Origin: Camelimonas lactis
Lineage (GTDB): Bacteria; Pseudomonadota; Alphaproteobacteria; Rhizobiales; Beijerinckiaceae
Assembly (NCBI RefSeq): GCF_004342915.1
Contig: NZ_SLWL01000001.1
Span: 641,872 to 705,871 of the forward strand
Direction: 5' to 3'
DNA: 64,000 bases
The notes under the pieces are model-generated. The model was given only the letters and a program-made list of their open reading frames with translations, was not told the origin of the DNA and made no database searches. This document shows positions 1 through 11,394 of this stretch, in pieces; position 1 is the first letter of the stretch; each line of letters begins with the position of its first letter. A program made the position numbers and the translations under genes.

Positions 1-249
1 AGCGAGGATGCGCCGTCGAAGGTGATCCTCGAAGCGGCGGCGGGGGTTTACGCCCAGACGCGGATTTACCAGACCCGCGGCGCCTACCTGAAGCCGGAAG
101 AAAACACGCCGGAAGGCGTGGCCGCGCACTGGGCCGAAATCACCAGCCCGGAAGGCCAGCGCGAGGTCAGCGGCGCGGGCGAGCAGACGGCGAATTTCGT
201 CACCATCGCCGCGGCCGCCCAGGGCATCGAACTGCCAAAGCGCGGTTAA
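1..249 (+). CDS. SDR-family oxidoreductase, C-terminal fragment (3-hydroxyacyl-CoA dehydrogenase-like)
   Basis: The open frame enters from the left edge and stops at 247-249, so only the last 82 residues are visible. They resemble the C-terminal extension of HSD17B4-type short-chain dehydrogenases: a beta strand giving ILEAAAGVYAQTRIYQTRG, then a segment of the form 'TPEGVAAHWAEITS' and a helical tail ending GIELPKRG. In that family the enzyme oxidises 3-hydroxyacyl-CoA with NAD in the cytoplasm. The nucleotide-binding motif and catalytic Tyr/Lys lie outside the window. The thiolase 140 bases downstream on the same strand would take the next beta-oxidation step, which supports the assignment. 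The family call rests on a remembered tail pattern and is moderate; the reading frame itself is clear. Confidence 0.6.
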   Translation, partial: SEDAPSKVILEAAAGVYAQTRIYQTRGAYLKPEENTPEGVAAHWAEITSPEGQREVSGAGEQTANFVTIAAAAQGIELPKRG

Positions 250-389
250 GACGCCGTGTCACGCGTGAAGCGGGCGTGGTTGCGCCGCGCCCGCTTCATC
301 CCAAAGTGCTATAGCGTGACAGCGGAAAAGATGGGAGACGCGCCGGACGCATCATCCCGCCCGACATCAATGAACTGGAGGAAGACGCC

Positions 390-1592
390 ATGAGAGAGGC
401 AGTCATCGTTTCAACGGCGCGCACGCCGATCGGCAAGGCCTATCGCGGCGCGTTCAACGACACCCAGTCGCAGGAGCTGGGCGGGCACGCCATCAGGCAC
501 GCCGTGTCGCGCGCCAGGGTCGATCCGGCCGAAATCCAGGACGTGGTGATGGGCGCCGCCATGCAGCAGGGCGCGCAGGGGCTCAATGTCGCCCGCCAGT
601 CCGCCATGCGCGCCGGCCTGCCGGTGACGGTCGCCGGCATGTCGCTCGACCGCCAGTGCGCCTCGGGCATGATGGCCATCGCCACCGCCGCCAAGCAGAT
701 CATTTCCGACGGCATGGACGTGGTGGTCGGCGGCGGTCTCGATTCGATCTCGCTGGTGCAGAACGACAAGCAGAATCACTATCGCGCCCGCGACCCGTGG
801 CTGGTCGAGCATGTGCCGGCGCTCTACATGAGCATGCTGGAGACGGCCGAGACGGTGGGCGAGCGCTACAAGATTTCGCGCGAGGCCCAGGACCGCTACG
901 CCGCCCAGTCGCAGGATCGCACCGCCGCCGCCCAGGCCGCCGGCAAGTTCAAGGATGAGATCGTCCCGCTCGCCTCGGTGATGAAGGTTCAGGACAAGGT
1001 GTCGGGAGAGGTCAAGGACGTCGCCGTCACCCTGGAGAAGGACGAGGGCAACCGGCCCGGCACCAGCTATGAGAACCTGGCGCAGCTCCAGCCGGTGTTC
1101 AAGAACGGCATGGTGATCAAGGAAGGCAAGTACATCACCGCCGGCAACGCCTCGCAGCTGTCGGACGGCGCCTCCGCCGCCGTGCTGATGGAATCGCGCC
1201 TGGCCGAGAAGCGCGGCCTGCAGCCGCTTGGCATCTATCGCGGCATCGCCGTCGCCGGTTGCGAGCCGGACGAGATGGGCATTGGCCCGGTGTTCGCCGT
1301 GCCGAAGCTGCTGAAGGCCCACGGCCTGAAGGTGGAGGACATCGGCCTGTGGGAGCTGAATGAGGCTTTCGCGGTGCAGGTGCTGTATTGCCGCGACCAG
1401 CTCGGCATCCCGGATGAACTGCTCAACGTCAACGGCGGCGCCATCTCCATCGGCCATCCGTATGGCATGTCCGGCGCCCGCATGGTCGGTCACGCGCTGA
1501 TCGAGGGCAAGCGCCGCGGCGCCAAATACGTCGTCTGCACCATGTGCGTCGGCGGCGGCATGGGCGCGGCCGGCCTGTTCGAGGTCGCCTGA
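390..1592 (+). CDS. acetyl-CoA C-acyltransferase (thiolase)
   Basis: This 400-residue protein has the usual length and all catalytic landmarks of the cytoplasmic thiolase family, which cleaves 3-ketoacyl-CoA with CoA or runs the reverse condensation. The acyl-accepting cysteine is Cys90 in LDRQCASG, the active-site histidine is His356 in [10 protein letters not shown], and the second cysteine is Cys386 in [10 protein letters not shown]. The histidine motif reads GHPYG rather than the commoner GHPIG or GHPLG, a conservative variant. The ATG at 390 follows a good ribosome-binding site (ctggagga). It lies behind the SDR dehydrogenase fragment, so the two probably act in the same acyl-CoA degradation route. 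Whether it is a degradative FadA-type or a PhbA-type acetoacetyl-CoA thiolase cannot be settled here, though the dehydrogenase neighbour favours degradation. Confidence 0.93.
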   Translation: MREAVIVSTARTPIGKAYRGAFNDTQSQELGGHAIRHAVSRARVDPAEIQDVVMGAAMQQGAQGLNVARQSAMRAGLPVTVAGMSLDRQCASGMMAIATAAKQIISDGMDVVVGGGLDSISLVQNDKQNHYRARDPWLVEHVPALYMSMLETAETVGERYKISREAQDRYAAQSQDRTAAAQAAGKFKDEIVPLASVMKVQDKVSGEVKDVAVTLEKDEGNRPGTSYENLAQLQPVFKNGMVIKEGKYITAGNASQLSDGASAAVLMESRLAEKRGLQPLGIYRGIAVAGCEPDEMGIGPVFAVPKLLKAHGLKVEDIGLWELNEAFAVQVLYCRDQLGIPDELLNVNGGAISIGHPYGMSGARMVGHALIEGKRRGAKYVVCTMCVGGGMGAAGLFEVA

Positions 1593-1642
1593 TTTTCCAG
1601 GCGCCGGGGCCTTTCCGGCCCCCGGCGACACGGAATGGTTCC

Positions 1643-1673
1643 GGCGCCGGTCCGCGAGGGCCGGCGCCTTTTT
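1643..1673 (+). terminator. rho-independent terminator after the thiolase
   Basis: A perfect 8-bp stem (ggcgccgg at 1643-1650 with ccggcgcc at 1661-1668), a 10-base loop and a run of five T form a classic intrinsic terminator about 50 bases after the thiolase stop. Confidence 0.85.
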
Positions 1674-1814
1674 GCATCCGCTACGCGCGACATATCTGCG
1701 CCGGCCTCTCACGCGCCGGCTTGCCAGAGCCGGCAGGCGGTGTGATCGTCGACCGGGGGTCGGAAAACCGGATTGACGCGCCGCCCCCGACCACGACGCG
1801 CAAGGAGAGCCACC

Positions 1815-2369
1815 ATGAGCGGAACGCCGCTGGACATCGATCCGCAGCCGGTCAGCAAAACCAGTTTCTGGGCGGCGCAGGCGCCCTATGTGATCATGCT
1901 GCTGCTGGTGTTCACCGGCATGGTGTTGACCAGCCTGGCGCCTGGTTTCTCGGCGATCTACTGGCAGATCACGGCGGTGGCGTTCGCGGGCGTGTGCATT
2001 GTCAGCGAGTGGGGGGCGCAGGTTTACCGCAGCGACAAGATCGGCATGGCGATCCGTCAGGGATTGCACTGGCTGATTATCGTCATCGCCATGCGCACCC
2101 TGTTTTATCATGACGTGCTGTCGGCGATGACGCCGATGGCGCTGGGCCTCGCGGTGCTGGGTCTGCTGGCGATCGGCACGCTGCTGGCCGGCGTGCACCT
2201 GGCGTCGTGGCAGATCGGCCTGGTCGGCGTGCTGCTGGCGCTGGCCATTCCCGGCGTCTTCTGGCTGGAGCGGGTTTCCCTGCTGCTGACCGCCGCCGCG
2301 GTGACCATAGCCTGCATTGTCGGCGTTTATTTCTGGCAGAAACGCAAGTTGACGCGGGACGATTTCTGA
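1815..2369 (+). CDS. hypothetical integral membrane protein, about six TM segments
   Basis: The 184-residue protein is almost entirely hydrophobic. A soluble N-terminus of about 20 residues is followed by segments around YVIMLLLVFTGMVLTSL, ITAVAFAGVCIVSEWG, LHWLIIVIAM, ALGLAVLGLLAIGTLLAG, IGLVGVLLALAIPGVFW and LLLTAAAVTIACIVGVYFW, and a short basic tail (QKRKLTRDDF) that would face the cytoplasm. The ATG at 1815 is chosen because an aaggagag ribosome-binding site sits just upstream; an earlier in-frame start would add residues with no membrane character. I do not recognise the family and see no catalytic or binding motif. It has its own upstream terminator and no close neighbours, so it is probably transcribed alone. 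Confidence 0.75.
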   Translation: MSGTPLDIDPQPVSKTSFWAAQAPYVIMLLLVFTGMVLTSLAPGFSAIYWQITAVAFAGVCIVSEWGAQVYRSDKIGMAIRQGLHWLIIVIAMRTLFYHDVLSAMTPMALGLAVLGLLAIGTLLAGVHLASWQIGLVGVLLALAIPGVFWLERVSLLLTAAAVTIACIVGVYFWQKRKLTRDDF

Positions 2370-2725
2370 CAGAACTCGTGGCGAAATTCCGGCGCTGCGG
2401 TCGCGATGGCGTGAAGTCGCGCGATATGTTGTGATTCAGCAATAAATATCAGCGTAATAGCGGGTTTGTTCTGTTTGTGAATATGTCCGTCATGCGCACG
2501 CCAGCGGCATAATTTCGCCAGCCGGCTTGCGGTATGTTCGGGGCCGCAGGCAATGCAAAGGCGCGTCCGGCCGGGGTCACGCGATTCCCCGACCAGATTT
2601 GCCCGGCTTTTCCGGCGGCCTGGCGCCGTCCCGCATCAGGGGGCTCCGTGCGCGGGGAAATCAGGCGGCGGATGCTTTTAACCGGGCGATGGTCTTCGCG
2701 TTGCAACGCATCTGGAGTTCGGAAG
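2370..2725. other. intergenic region, no gene seen
   Basis: No credible coding frame. An A+T-richer stretch around 2430-2520 probably contains the promoter for the small secreted protein that starts at 2726; I could not place a convincing -35/-10 pair. Confidence 0.5.
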
Positions 2726-3046
2726 ATGACAGGAATTCGTACCTTGCTGGTGTCCGCCTGCGCCTCGGTAACGCTGGGTGGCGCCGCCATGGCCATGCCC
2801 GCGGCGCCGGCGCCCATGGACGGGCCCGCGCATGTGCAGCTGGCGGCGCAAGGCTGTGGCCCAGGCTGGTTCCGCGACGGGTGGGGCCGCTGCCGCCCCA
2901 TGGGGTATGGCTATGGCCCGCCGCCCTATGGTTATGGTTATCGCCCACCGCCGCCACCGCCCTATGGGTACGGTTATCGCCCGCCGCCGCCGCGCTGCTG
3001 GTGGCGCACCGACCCCTGGGGACGTTCGGTGCGGGTGTGCCGCTAA
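2726..3046 (+). CDS. small secreted GCG_CRPN-type protein, Gly/Pro/Tyr-rich
   Basis: The 106-residue product begins with a signal peptide (MTGIRTLLVSACASVTLGGAAMA), then has GCGPGWFRDGWGRCRPM, which matches the GCG...CRP prefix motif that precedes low-complexity repeats in a family common in Hyphomicrobiales. After it come repeats of PPPYGYGYRPPPP and a C-terminal RCWWRTDPWGRSVRVCR. Four cysteines could form two disulfides outside the cytoplasm. The ATG at 2726 is preferred over an upstream in-frame start because it begins the signal peptide and has a ctggag site 9 bases upstream. Family members are of unknown function; an envelope or surface role is only inferred from export and composition. 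Confidence 0.8.
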   Translation: MTGIRTLLVSACASVTLGGAAMAMPAAPAPMDGPAHVQLAAQGCGPGWFRDGWGRCRPMGYGYGPPPYGYGYRPPPPPPYGYGYRPPPPRCWWRTDPWGRSVRVCR

Positions 3047-3179
3047 CCATTGGGGGGAAGGCCGGGGCCTGCCTTTGGCGCAGCAGGCGCCGGTTGACGG
3101 GCTGGAGGCGCTTCTGGTGAACCAGGCTCCGAAGCGCCCTGGCGTATGTCACGGTGCATGCTCCCGGTGTTCGCGGCGC

Positions 3180-3207
3180 GCCGGCCAGAATTTCTGGCCG
3201 GCTTTTT
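3180..3207 (+). terminator. rho-independent terminator
   Basis: The inverted repeat gccggccag / ctggccggc (3180-3188 and 3194-3202) is followed directly by ttttt. It lies about 130 bases after the small secreted protein and is its likely transcript end. Confidence 0.8.
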
Positions 3208-3415
3208 AATGCGCCAGCCTCTCCGTTGACGCCGGAGCGTGGAGGCAGACGCCGTCCTTGACTGCGCTTCGGCCCTGCGTCATGGCGCATTGCGGCGCAT
3301 CCGCATCCCCCTGGGGCGGCGCGGCGCCACGCTCTGGTGACGCCGGGACCCAATCGGGCCTATCCTCGCGGCGACCGGGGCGGCTGCGTGAGTCACCCGG
3401 AAACAGGTGAGCGTG

Positions 3416-4471
3416 ATGCAGACGATTGTTCCTGGCGTTAGTTATCCCATCATTCAGGCGCCCATGGCCGGGACCGCGACGCCGGCGCTGGCCGCGGCGG
3501 TGTCCAACGCCGGCGGTCTTGGATCGCTCGGCATCGGCGGCAGCAGCGTCGCTGACGCCGCCCGCATGATCGCCGGGACGCGGGAGCTGACCGACCGGCC
3601 GTTCAACGTCAACGTGTTCTGTCACCGCCCGGCGCGCCGCGATGCGGCCAGGGAGGCGGCGTGGCTGGCCTGGCTGGCGCCGCTGTTCGCGGAATTTGGC
3701 GCTGAACCGCCGGCGACCCTTGCGGAGGTTTACCCCACGTTCACCGGCAATGACGCGGCCACCGCCATGTTGCTGGAGCTGCGCCCTGCGGTGGTGAGCA
3801 TGCATTTTGGCTTGCCGACGGGCGCGCAGCTGGGGGCGCTGCGTCAGGCCGGGATCATCACATTCGCCACCGCGACCAGCGAGGCGGAGGCGCGCGCCAT
3901 TGCGGATGCGGGCGTCGACGCCATCGTCGCGCAGGGTTACGAGGCCGGCGGGCATCGCGGCGTGTTCGAACCGGATGGCGAGGATGCGCGCCTGGCGACC
4001 TTCGATCTGATGGCAAGGCTGACGCGGACCTGCAAACTGCCGCTGATCGCTGCTGGCGGCCTGATGGACGGGCGTGACATCCGCCGGGCGCTGGATGCGG
4101 GCGCGGCGGCGGCGCAACTGGGCACGGCCTTTGTTGGCTGCCCGGAATCGGCGGCGAACGCCAGCTATCGCGAGGCCCTGGCTGGAGCGGGGGCGGACGC
4201 AACCGCCATGACCTGCGCCATTTCGGGTCGGCCGGCGCGGGGACTGGTCAACCGTCTCATTCGTCATGGCGCGGCGGCGGGCGCGCCGCCGCCGGCGGAT
4301 TACTCGCTGACCTATGATGTGACCAAGAAGCTCTTTGCCCTGGCGGCTGCGCGCGGCGCCCAGGGCTTCGGCGCCTGGTGGGCGGGAACCGCGGCCCCCC
4401 GCGCCCGGGCCCTGCCGGCGGCGGAGCTGATGCGGGCGCTGGTCGCGGAAATGGGCGACGTGGCGGCGTAG
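3416..4471 (+). CDS. nitronate monooxygenase-type NAD(P)H-dependent flavin oxidoreductase
   Basis: The 351-residue protein matches the FMN-dependent NMO/2-nitropropane dioxygenase TIM-barrel family. Visible motifs are PIIQAPMAG at the N-terminus, a VSMHFGLP strand, AQGYEAGGHRGVF (substrate and FMN region), the phosphate-binding AAGGLMDGRDIRRAL, and GAAAAQLGTAFVGCPES. Members oxidise nitronates or reduce quinones in the cytoplasm, and the physiological substrate is rarely known. The ATG at 3416 is preferred to the GTG at 3407 because the caggtga ribosome-binding sequence overlaps that GTG and lies five bases before the ATG. It is convergent with the trehalose synthase gene and stands alone. 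Confidence 0.88.
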   Translation: MQTIVPGVSYPIIQAPMAGTATPALAAAVSNAGGLGSLGIGGSSVADAARMIAGTRELTDRPFNVNVFCHRPARRDAAREAAWLAWLAPLFAEFGAEPPATLAEVYPTFTGNDAATAMLLELRPAVVSMHFGLPTGAQLGALRQAGIITFATATSEAEARAIADAGVDAIVAQGYEAGGHRGVFEPDGEDARLATFDLMARLTRTCKLPLIAAGGLMDGRDIRRALDAGAAAAQLGTAFVGCPESAANASYREALAGAGADATAMTCAISGRPARGLVNRLIRHGAAAGAPPPADYSLTYDVTKKLFALAAARGAQGFGAWWAGTAAPRARALPAAELMRALVAEMGDVAA

Positions 4472-4497
4472 GCGGCCTCTCCCGTCATTCCTGGCTC

Positions 4498-4516
4498 ACC
4501 GCCAGGCTCTGGCGGT
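4498..4516. terminator. hairpin between convergent genes, possible terminator
   Basis: A perfect 8-bp stem (accgccag / ctggcggt) with a 3-base loop lies between the convergent flavoprotein and trehalose synthase genes. It lacks a T-run on either strand, so intrinsic termination is uncertain. Confidence 0.4.
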
Positions 4517-4592
4517 GGATGGCTTCAGCGGGCGGCTGCCGGCGTGCGCCGCGCCGTTGGCAGCCTGGCGCTCATGAGTGCGTAGCGACCGG

Positions 4593-7874
<3,282 letters not shown>

Positions 7875-8778
7875 GTCGTCCTCACGGCTGACCCCGGGGC
7901 GCCGCGCGCGCCAGGGCGCGCCTGGGTGGGCGGGCCCGGGGTGGGCTGGCCTGGGGCCGCTGCACCCCGAAGCCTGCGGCGGCGGCGCCCGGAGCGGATG
8001 CATCCGGGGGAGCGCGCCGCAAACCAAAAAGATGGAGCGCTTCCATGGCCGCGATGATGGCCGGAAACGCTCCAGGCATTCCAGTGGCGCCGGCGGCGCC
8101 TGAACAGGGGCCTTTCCGGGCGGAGCCGGCTCCCGCGGCGTCAGGCGTCGCCGTCATGGTGAACGCCGCCCGTCCGAGCGGGTTCCGGCGGCAAGGACAG
8201 CCAGGACGGGCGACGGCGCGCTTTCTTGCGCGCTTTCTTGTGTTCGCCCTAGCGGCGCGTCAGTGATGGATACATGCAAGGATACATGCAGCCCAAATAT
8301 GGCGAAACATTCAAGTCCGGTTTTGGAGACAAGGCAAAATCCCCTCCGGCATTCCTGCTGTTTTCACAGGCGGATGCGCCTCATGTTCGGGCAGTCGTGG
8401 CCAGGATGGCGGCTGATGTGGAACAAAACTGTTGTCATAATGTTGGCGTATGGTCATGATTGCAGCAGACAGAACATGGTTCGGCGCCGGCATTTGTTTT
8501 GCCGCGCCAGTCCGCCGCGAGGTGGATTCTGGCCGCATGGCGCGCATCCCTTGACGCGCTCCCCCCGGCCGCCGCAGGCATCTCTCGTGTGGAGCGTAAC
8601 CTGCTCCGCGAAGGTCGCAGAACGCTGGAATGGCAAATGGCGGGGCATTCCCGCCCCAGCCACGCGCCGGCGTCGCACAGCCCCGCCCGGTCCCGCGCGG
8701 ACCGGCGTCACAGGAGGATTGGGCGCGGCGCGCCGGAGCGGCGGATTCGCTCCAGCGCGGCCGGGCCAGAAATAGCTC
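7875..8778. other. 904-bp divergent spacer between treS and otsB
   Basis: No credible gene. It must hold the divergent promoters of treS and otsB. The part near 8260-8480 is richer in A+T than its surroundings. It contains two 12-bp-period direct duplications: gcgctttcttg at 8218-8228 and 8230-8240, and ggatacatgca at 8268-8278 and 8280-8290. A 61-codon frame at 8274-8459 has no clear ribosome-binding site and no recognisable sequence, so it is not called. Confidence 0.5.
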
Positions 8779-9579
8779 ATGAAAAATCTCGCCCTCGACA
8801 GCGCCTCCCATGCGCTGTTCTTCGATATCGACGGCACCCTGCTCGACATTGCGGCGCGGCCTGATGATGTCAGCGTTCCGGCTTCGCTCAAGACAGGCCT
8901 GCAACAGCTCACCCGGAAATTTGGCGGCGCGCTTGCCCTGGTCAGTGGACGCAGCATCCGCGACATCGACCGCCTGTTCGGCGACCTGAAGCCGCGCGCC
9001 TCGGGCTGTCATGGCGGGGAGCTGCGCCTGCTGCCAGGCGGCGACGTGTTCATGGCGGCCAGCGGGCGGCTGCCGCCCGGAATCATGGACAATCTCAAGC
9101 GCCTGGCCGCCTCCCATCGCGGTCTGCTGCTGGAAGACAAGGGCGTTTGCGTCGCGGTGCACTATCGCGCCGCGCCAACGCTGGGCGCGGCCCTGCGGTA
9201 CGAGCTGGAGGGCATCATCGCCCGCAGCGGCGAGGTCGGCCTGACGGTGCTGCCCGGCCGGCTGGTTTATGAAATCAAGCGCAATCACGTGGACAAGGGC
9301 ACCGCGGTCGCGGCGTTCATGCGTCTGCCGGCTTTCGCCGGGCGGCGGCCGGTGTTCATCGGCGATGACATCACCGATATCGCCGCCTTCACGGTGGTGA
9401 AGCGCGAAGGCGGCGGCGCCTGGTCGGTGGGGCGCGAACTGGCTCCGGCGACGCGGATATTCGATGACGCCTCCGACGTGCGCGCATGGATCGCCGCCGA
9501 GGCGCGGGCGTACGTCCAGGGGGATGCCCGGACGGAGCGCCCGGCCGCCGCGACCACCGCGGCAGGTTACGGAACCTGA
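8779..9579 (+). CDS. otsB: trehalose-6-phosphate phosphatase
   Basis: The 266-residue HAD-superfamily phosphatase carries motif I as FFDIDGTLLDI (nucleophile Asp16, acid/base Asp18), motif II region ALVSGRSIRDIDRLF, a small cap domain, the family lysine in YEIKRNHVDKGTA, and motif IV FIGDDITDIAAF (Asp196/Asp197) that binds magnesium. It hydrolyses trehalose 6-phosphate to trehalose in the cytoplasm, the second step of the OtsAB route. The 24-residue tail after about 240 is Ala/Thr-rich. The ATG at 8779 directly precedes the conserved region. otsA follows 293 bases later on the same strand, so the pair may be co-transcribed or have separate promoters. Confidence 0.93.
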   Translation: MKNLALDSASHALFFDIDGTLLDIAARPDDVSVPASLKTGLQQLTRKFGGALALVSGRSIRDIDRLFGDLKPRASGCHGGELRLLPGGDVFMAASGRLPPGIMDNLKRLAASHRGLLLEDKGVCVAVHYRAAPTLGAALRYELEGIIARSGEVGLTVLPGRLVYEIKRNHVDKGTAVAAFMRLPAFAGRRPVFIGDDITDIAAFTVVKREGGGAWSVGRELAPATRIFDDASDVRAWIAAEARAYVQGDARTERPAAATTAAGYGT

Positions 9580-9872
9580 TGGCCTTCTTCAGAATTTTCG
9601 TCACCGCACGGCTTTTCCGCATATCCAGGGGCGCCGGAACTTTGCACGCCAGACGACGGAACCGTTGGGGGACATAAACGTTGAGCTAGAGGTTTCCTGC
9701 GTCCTGACCAGCTGGACGCGCCTCCCGAGGCGGCGCGCCCAGACGGCCACGGCCCCCGGGGCCAGACCGGTGGCACGGTTCTTGCGACGCACATCGGGAA
9801 TGGCTGGCGCGGCTTCCCGGCCCGCCAGCGCGTTGAGTCACATAACGAACAGCAGGACAGGAGGGATTCGCC

Positions 9873-11291
9873 TTGTCGCGGCTCATTGTCGTATCCAACC
9901 GGGTGGCGGCGCCAACTGGCGGAAAACCGCAAGCGGGCGGCCTCGCGGTCGCCGTGCACGCCGCGCTGAAAAATCGCCCGGGACTTTGGTACGGTTGGAG
10001 CGGACGCGTTACAGAAAATCCGGACAGGCATCCGCACGTCATGCAGCGCGGCGGAATTTCTTATGCCGTCACGGACCTCTCTTCAGCCGATTATCAGGAG
10101 TATTACAGCGGTTTCGCCAACCGGGTGCTGTGGCCGATCCTGCATTACCGGGTGGACCTGGCCGAATTCTCGCGCCTCGACCTTTCAGGGTACATGCGGG
10201 TGAACGAATGGTTCGCCCGCCAGGTATCGGAAATCCTGGAGCCGGACGACGTCGTCTGGGTGCACGATTATCACATGATGCCGCTGGCCCGGTTCCTGCG
10301 CAAACGCGGGCATAACAACCGGATGGGTTTCTTCCTGCACATTCCGCTGCCGCCGCCGGAAATCCTGCACGCCCTGCCGCACCACGCCGACGTCGTTGGC
10401 GCGCTGACCGATTTCGATCTGGTCGGCTTCCAGACCCCCAACGATCGCGACAATTTCGCCCGCTACCTTCAGGAGGCCGGCGGTGTCGGACGCATGGGCA
10501 ATTCGCAGTTTGACATCAACGGCCGCCGCGTCCAGCTGGGCGCCTTCCCGGTGGGCATCGACACGGGGATCATGATGAAAGCGGCGCGGCGCGCCTCGTC
10601 CTCGCGCTTCGTGCGCGAACTGAAAGGCAGCCTTGGCAACGCCGCGATGCTGGTGGGCGTTGACCGTCTCGATTACTCCAAGGGCATCGCCGGGCGGCTC
10701 GACGCCTATGAACGCTTCCTGGCCGAGAACCCGGAGTGGCGGGGCAAGGTCAGCTATGTGCAGATCACGCCCAAGAGCCGCTCCGATATCCCGGAATACA
10801 TGGATATGGACCGGCAGGTGAGCGAGAAGGTCGGCCATATCAACGGCGCCTGGGGCGACGTGTCGTGGACGCCGATCCGCTACATCAACCAGAGCTATTC
10901 CCGCACGGCGCTCGCCACCATCTATCGCTGCGCCCGCGTTGGCCTGGTGACGCCGCTGCGCGACGGCATGAACCTGGTGGCCAAGGAATATGTGGCCTCG
11001 CAGGACCCCAATGATCCAGGCGTGCTGATCCTGTCGCGCTTCGCCGGCGCGGTGCGCGATCTGCGTGAGGGCGCGCTGGTGGTCAATCCGCATGAAATCG
11101 AGGGCATGGCCGCCGCCATCCGCCAGGCGCTGGATATGCCGCTGGAGGAGCGCAAGGCGCGTTACCTGCGCATGATCCGGGTGCTGAGGAACCAGGACAT
11201 CAACGCCTGGGCGGCCGACTTCCTGGAGGCGCTGGAGCAGCCGCCGCTACGCCGCAGCCTCACCGCCAATCTGCGGGCCATGTTCATGTGA
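9873..11291 (+). CDS. otsA: alpha,alpha-trehalose-phosphate synthase (UDP-forming)
   Basis: The 472-residue GT20 glycosyltransferase makes trehalose 6-phosphate from UDP-glucose and glucose 6-phosphate. Landmarks are the N-terminal RLIVVSNRVA, WYGWSGR, VWVHDYHMMPLARFLR, the FLHIPLPPPEI loop, GVDRLDYSKGI, and the C-terminal PLRDGMNLVAKEYVASQ that binds the nucleotide sugar. Length is normal for bacterial OtsA. Translation begins at TTG 9873, seven bases after a strong caggaggga site; no ATG or GTG is available without losing the conserved RLIVVSNRVA strand. It acts in the cytoplasm together with OtsB just upstream. A bidirectional terminator follows. Confidence 0.96.
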   Translation: MSRLIVVSNRVAAPTGGKPQAGGLAVAVHAALKNRPGLWYGWSGRVTENPDRHPHVMQRGGISYAVTDLSSADYQEYYSGFANRVLWPILHYRVDLAEFSRLDLSGYMRVNEWFARQVSEILEPDDVVWVHDYHMMPLARFLRKRGHNNRMGFFLHIPLPPPEILHALPHHADVVGALTDFDLVGFQTPNDRDNFARYLQEAGGVGRMGNSQFDINGRRVQLGAFPVGIDTGIMMKAARRASSSRFVRELKGSLGNAAMLVGVDRLDYSKGIAGRLDAYERFLAENPEWRGKVSYVQITPKSRSDIPEYMDMDRQVSEKVGHINGAWGDVSWTPIRYINQSYSRTALATIYRCARVGLVTPLRDGMNLVAKEYVASQDPNDPGVLILSRFAGAVRDLREGALVVNPHEIEGMAAAIRQALDMPLEERKARYLRMIRVLRNQDINAWAADFLEALEQPPLRRSLTANLRAMFM

Positions 11292-11344
11292 CGCCAGGGA
11301 GGTCCGTTGCAGCGGCGCGCGGCCACGGACGGGAACAGAAAAAA

Positions 11345-11372
11345 GGCGGCGGGATTTCCCCGCCGCCTTTTT
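11345..11372 (+). terminator. bidirectional rho-independent terminator between otsA and the helicase gene
   Basis: The stem ggcggcggg / cccgccgcc (11345-11353 and 11359-11367) is followed by ttttt and preceded by a run of A, so it can end otsA transcription on the plus strand and the convergent helicase transcript on the minus strand. Confidence 0.88.
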
Positions 11373-11394
11373 GTATCTGTGAGGCCGCACCGTT

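Noticed and set aside
411..2198. Long antisense open frame opposite the thiolase
   Set aside because: Its His/Arg-rich translation is typical of shadow frames in G+C-rich DNA, and the thiolase on the other strand is certain. Similar long antisense frames opposite treS, A2M, the helicase and the glycan genes were dropped for the same reason.
8274..8459. 61-codon frame in the treS-otsB spacer
   Set aside because: It starts inside a short duplicated sequence, lacks a ribosome-binding site and shows no recognisable sequence.
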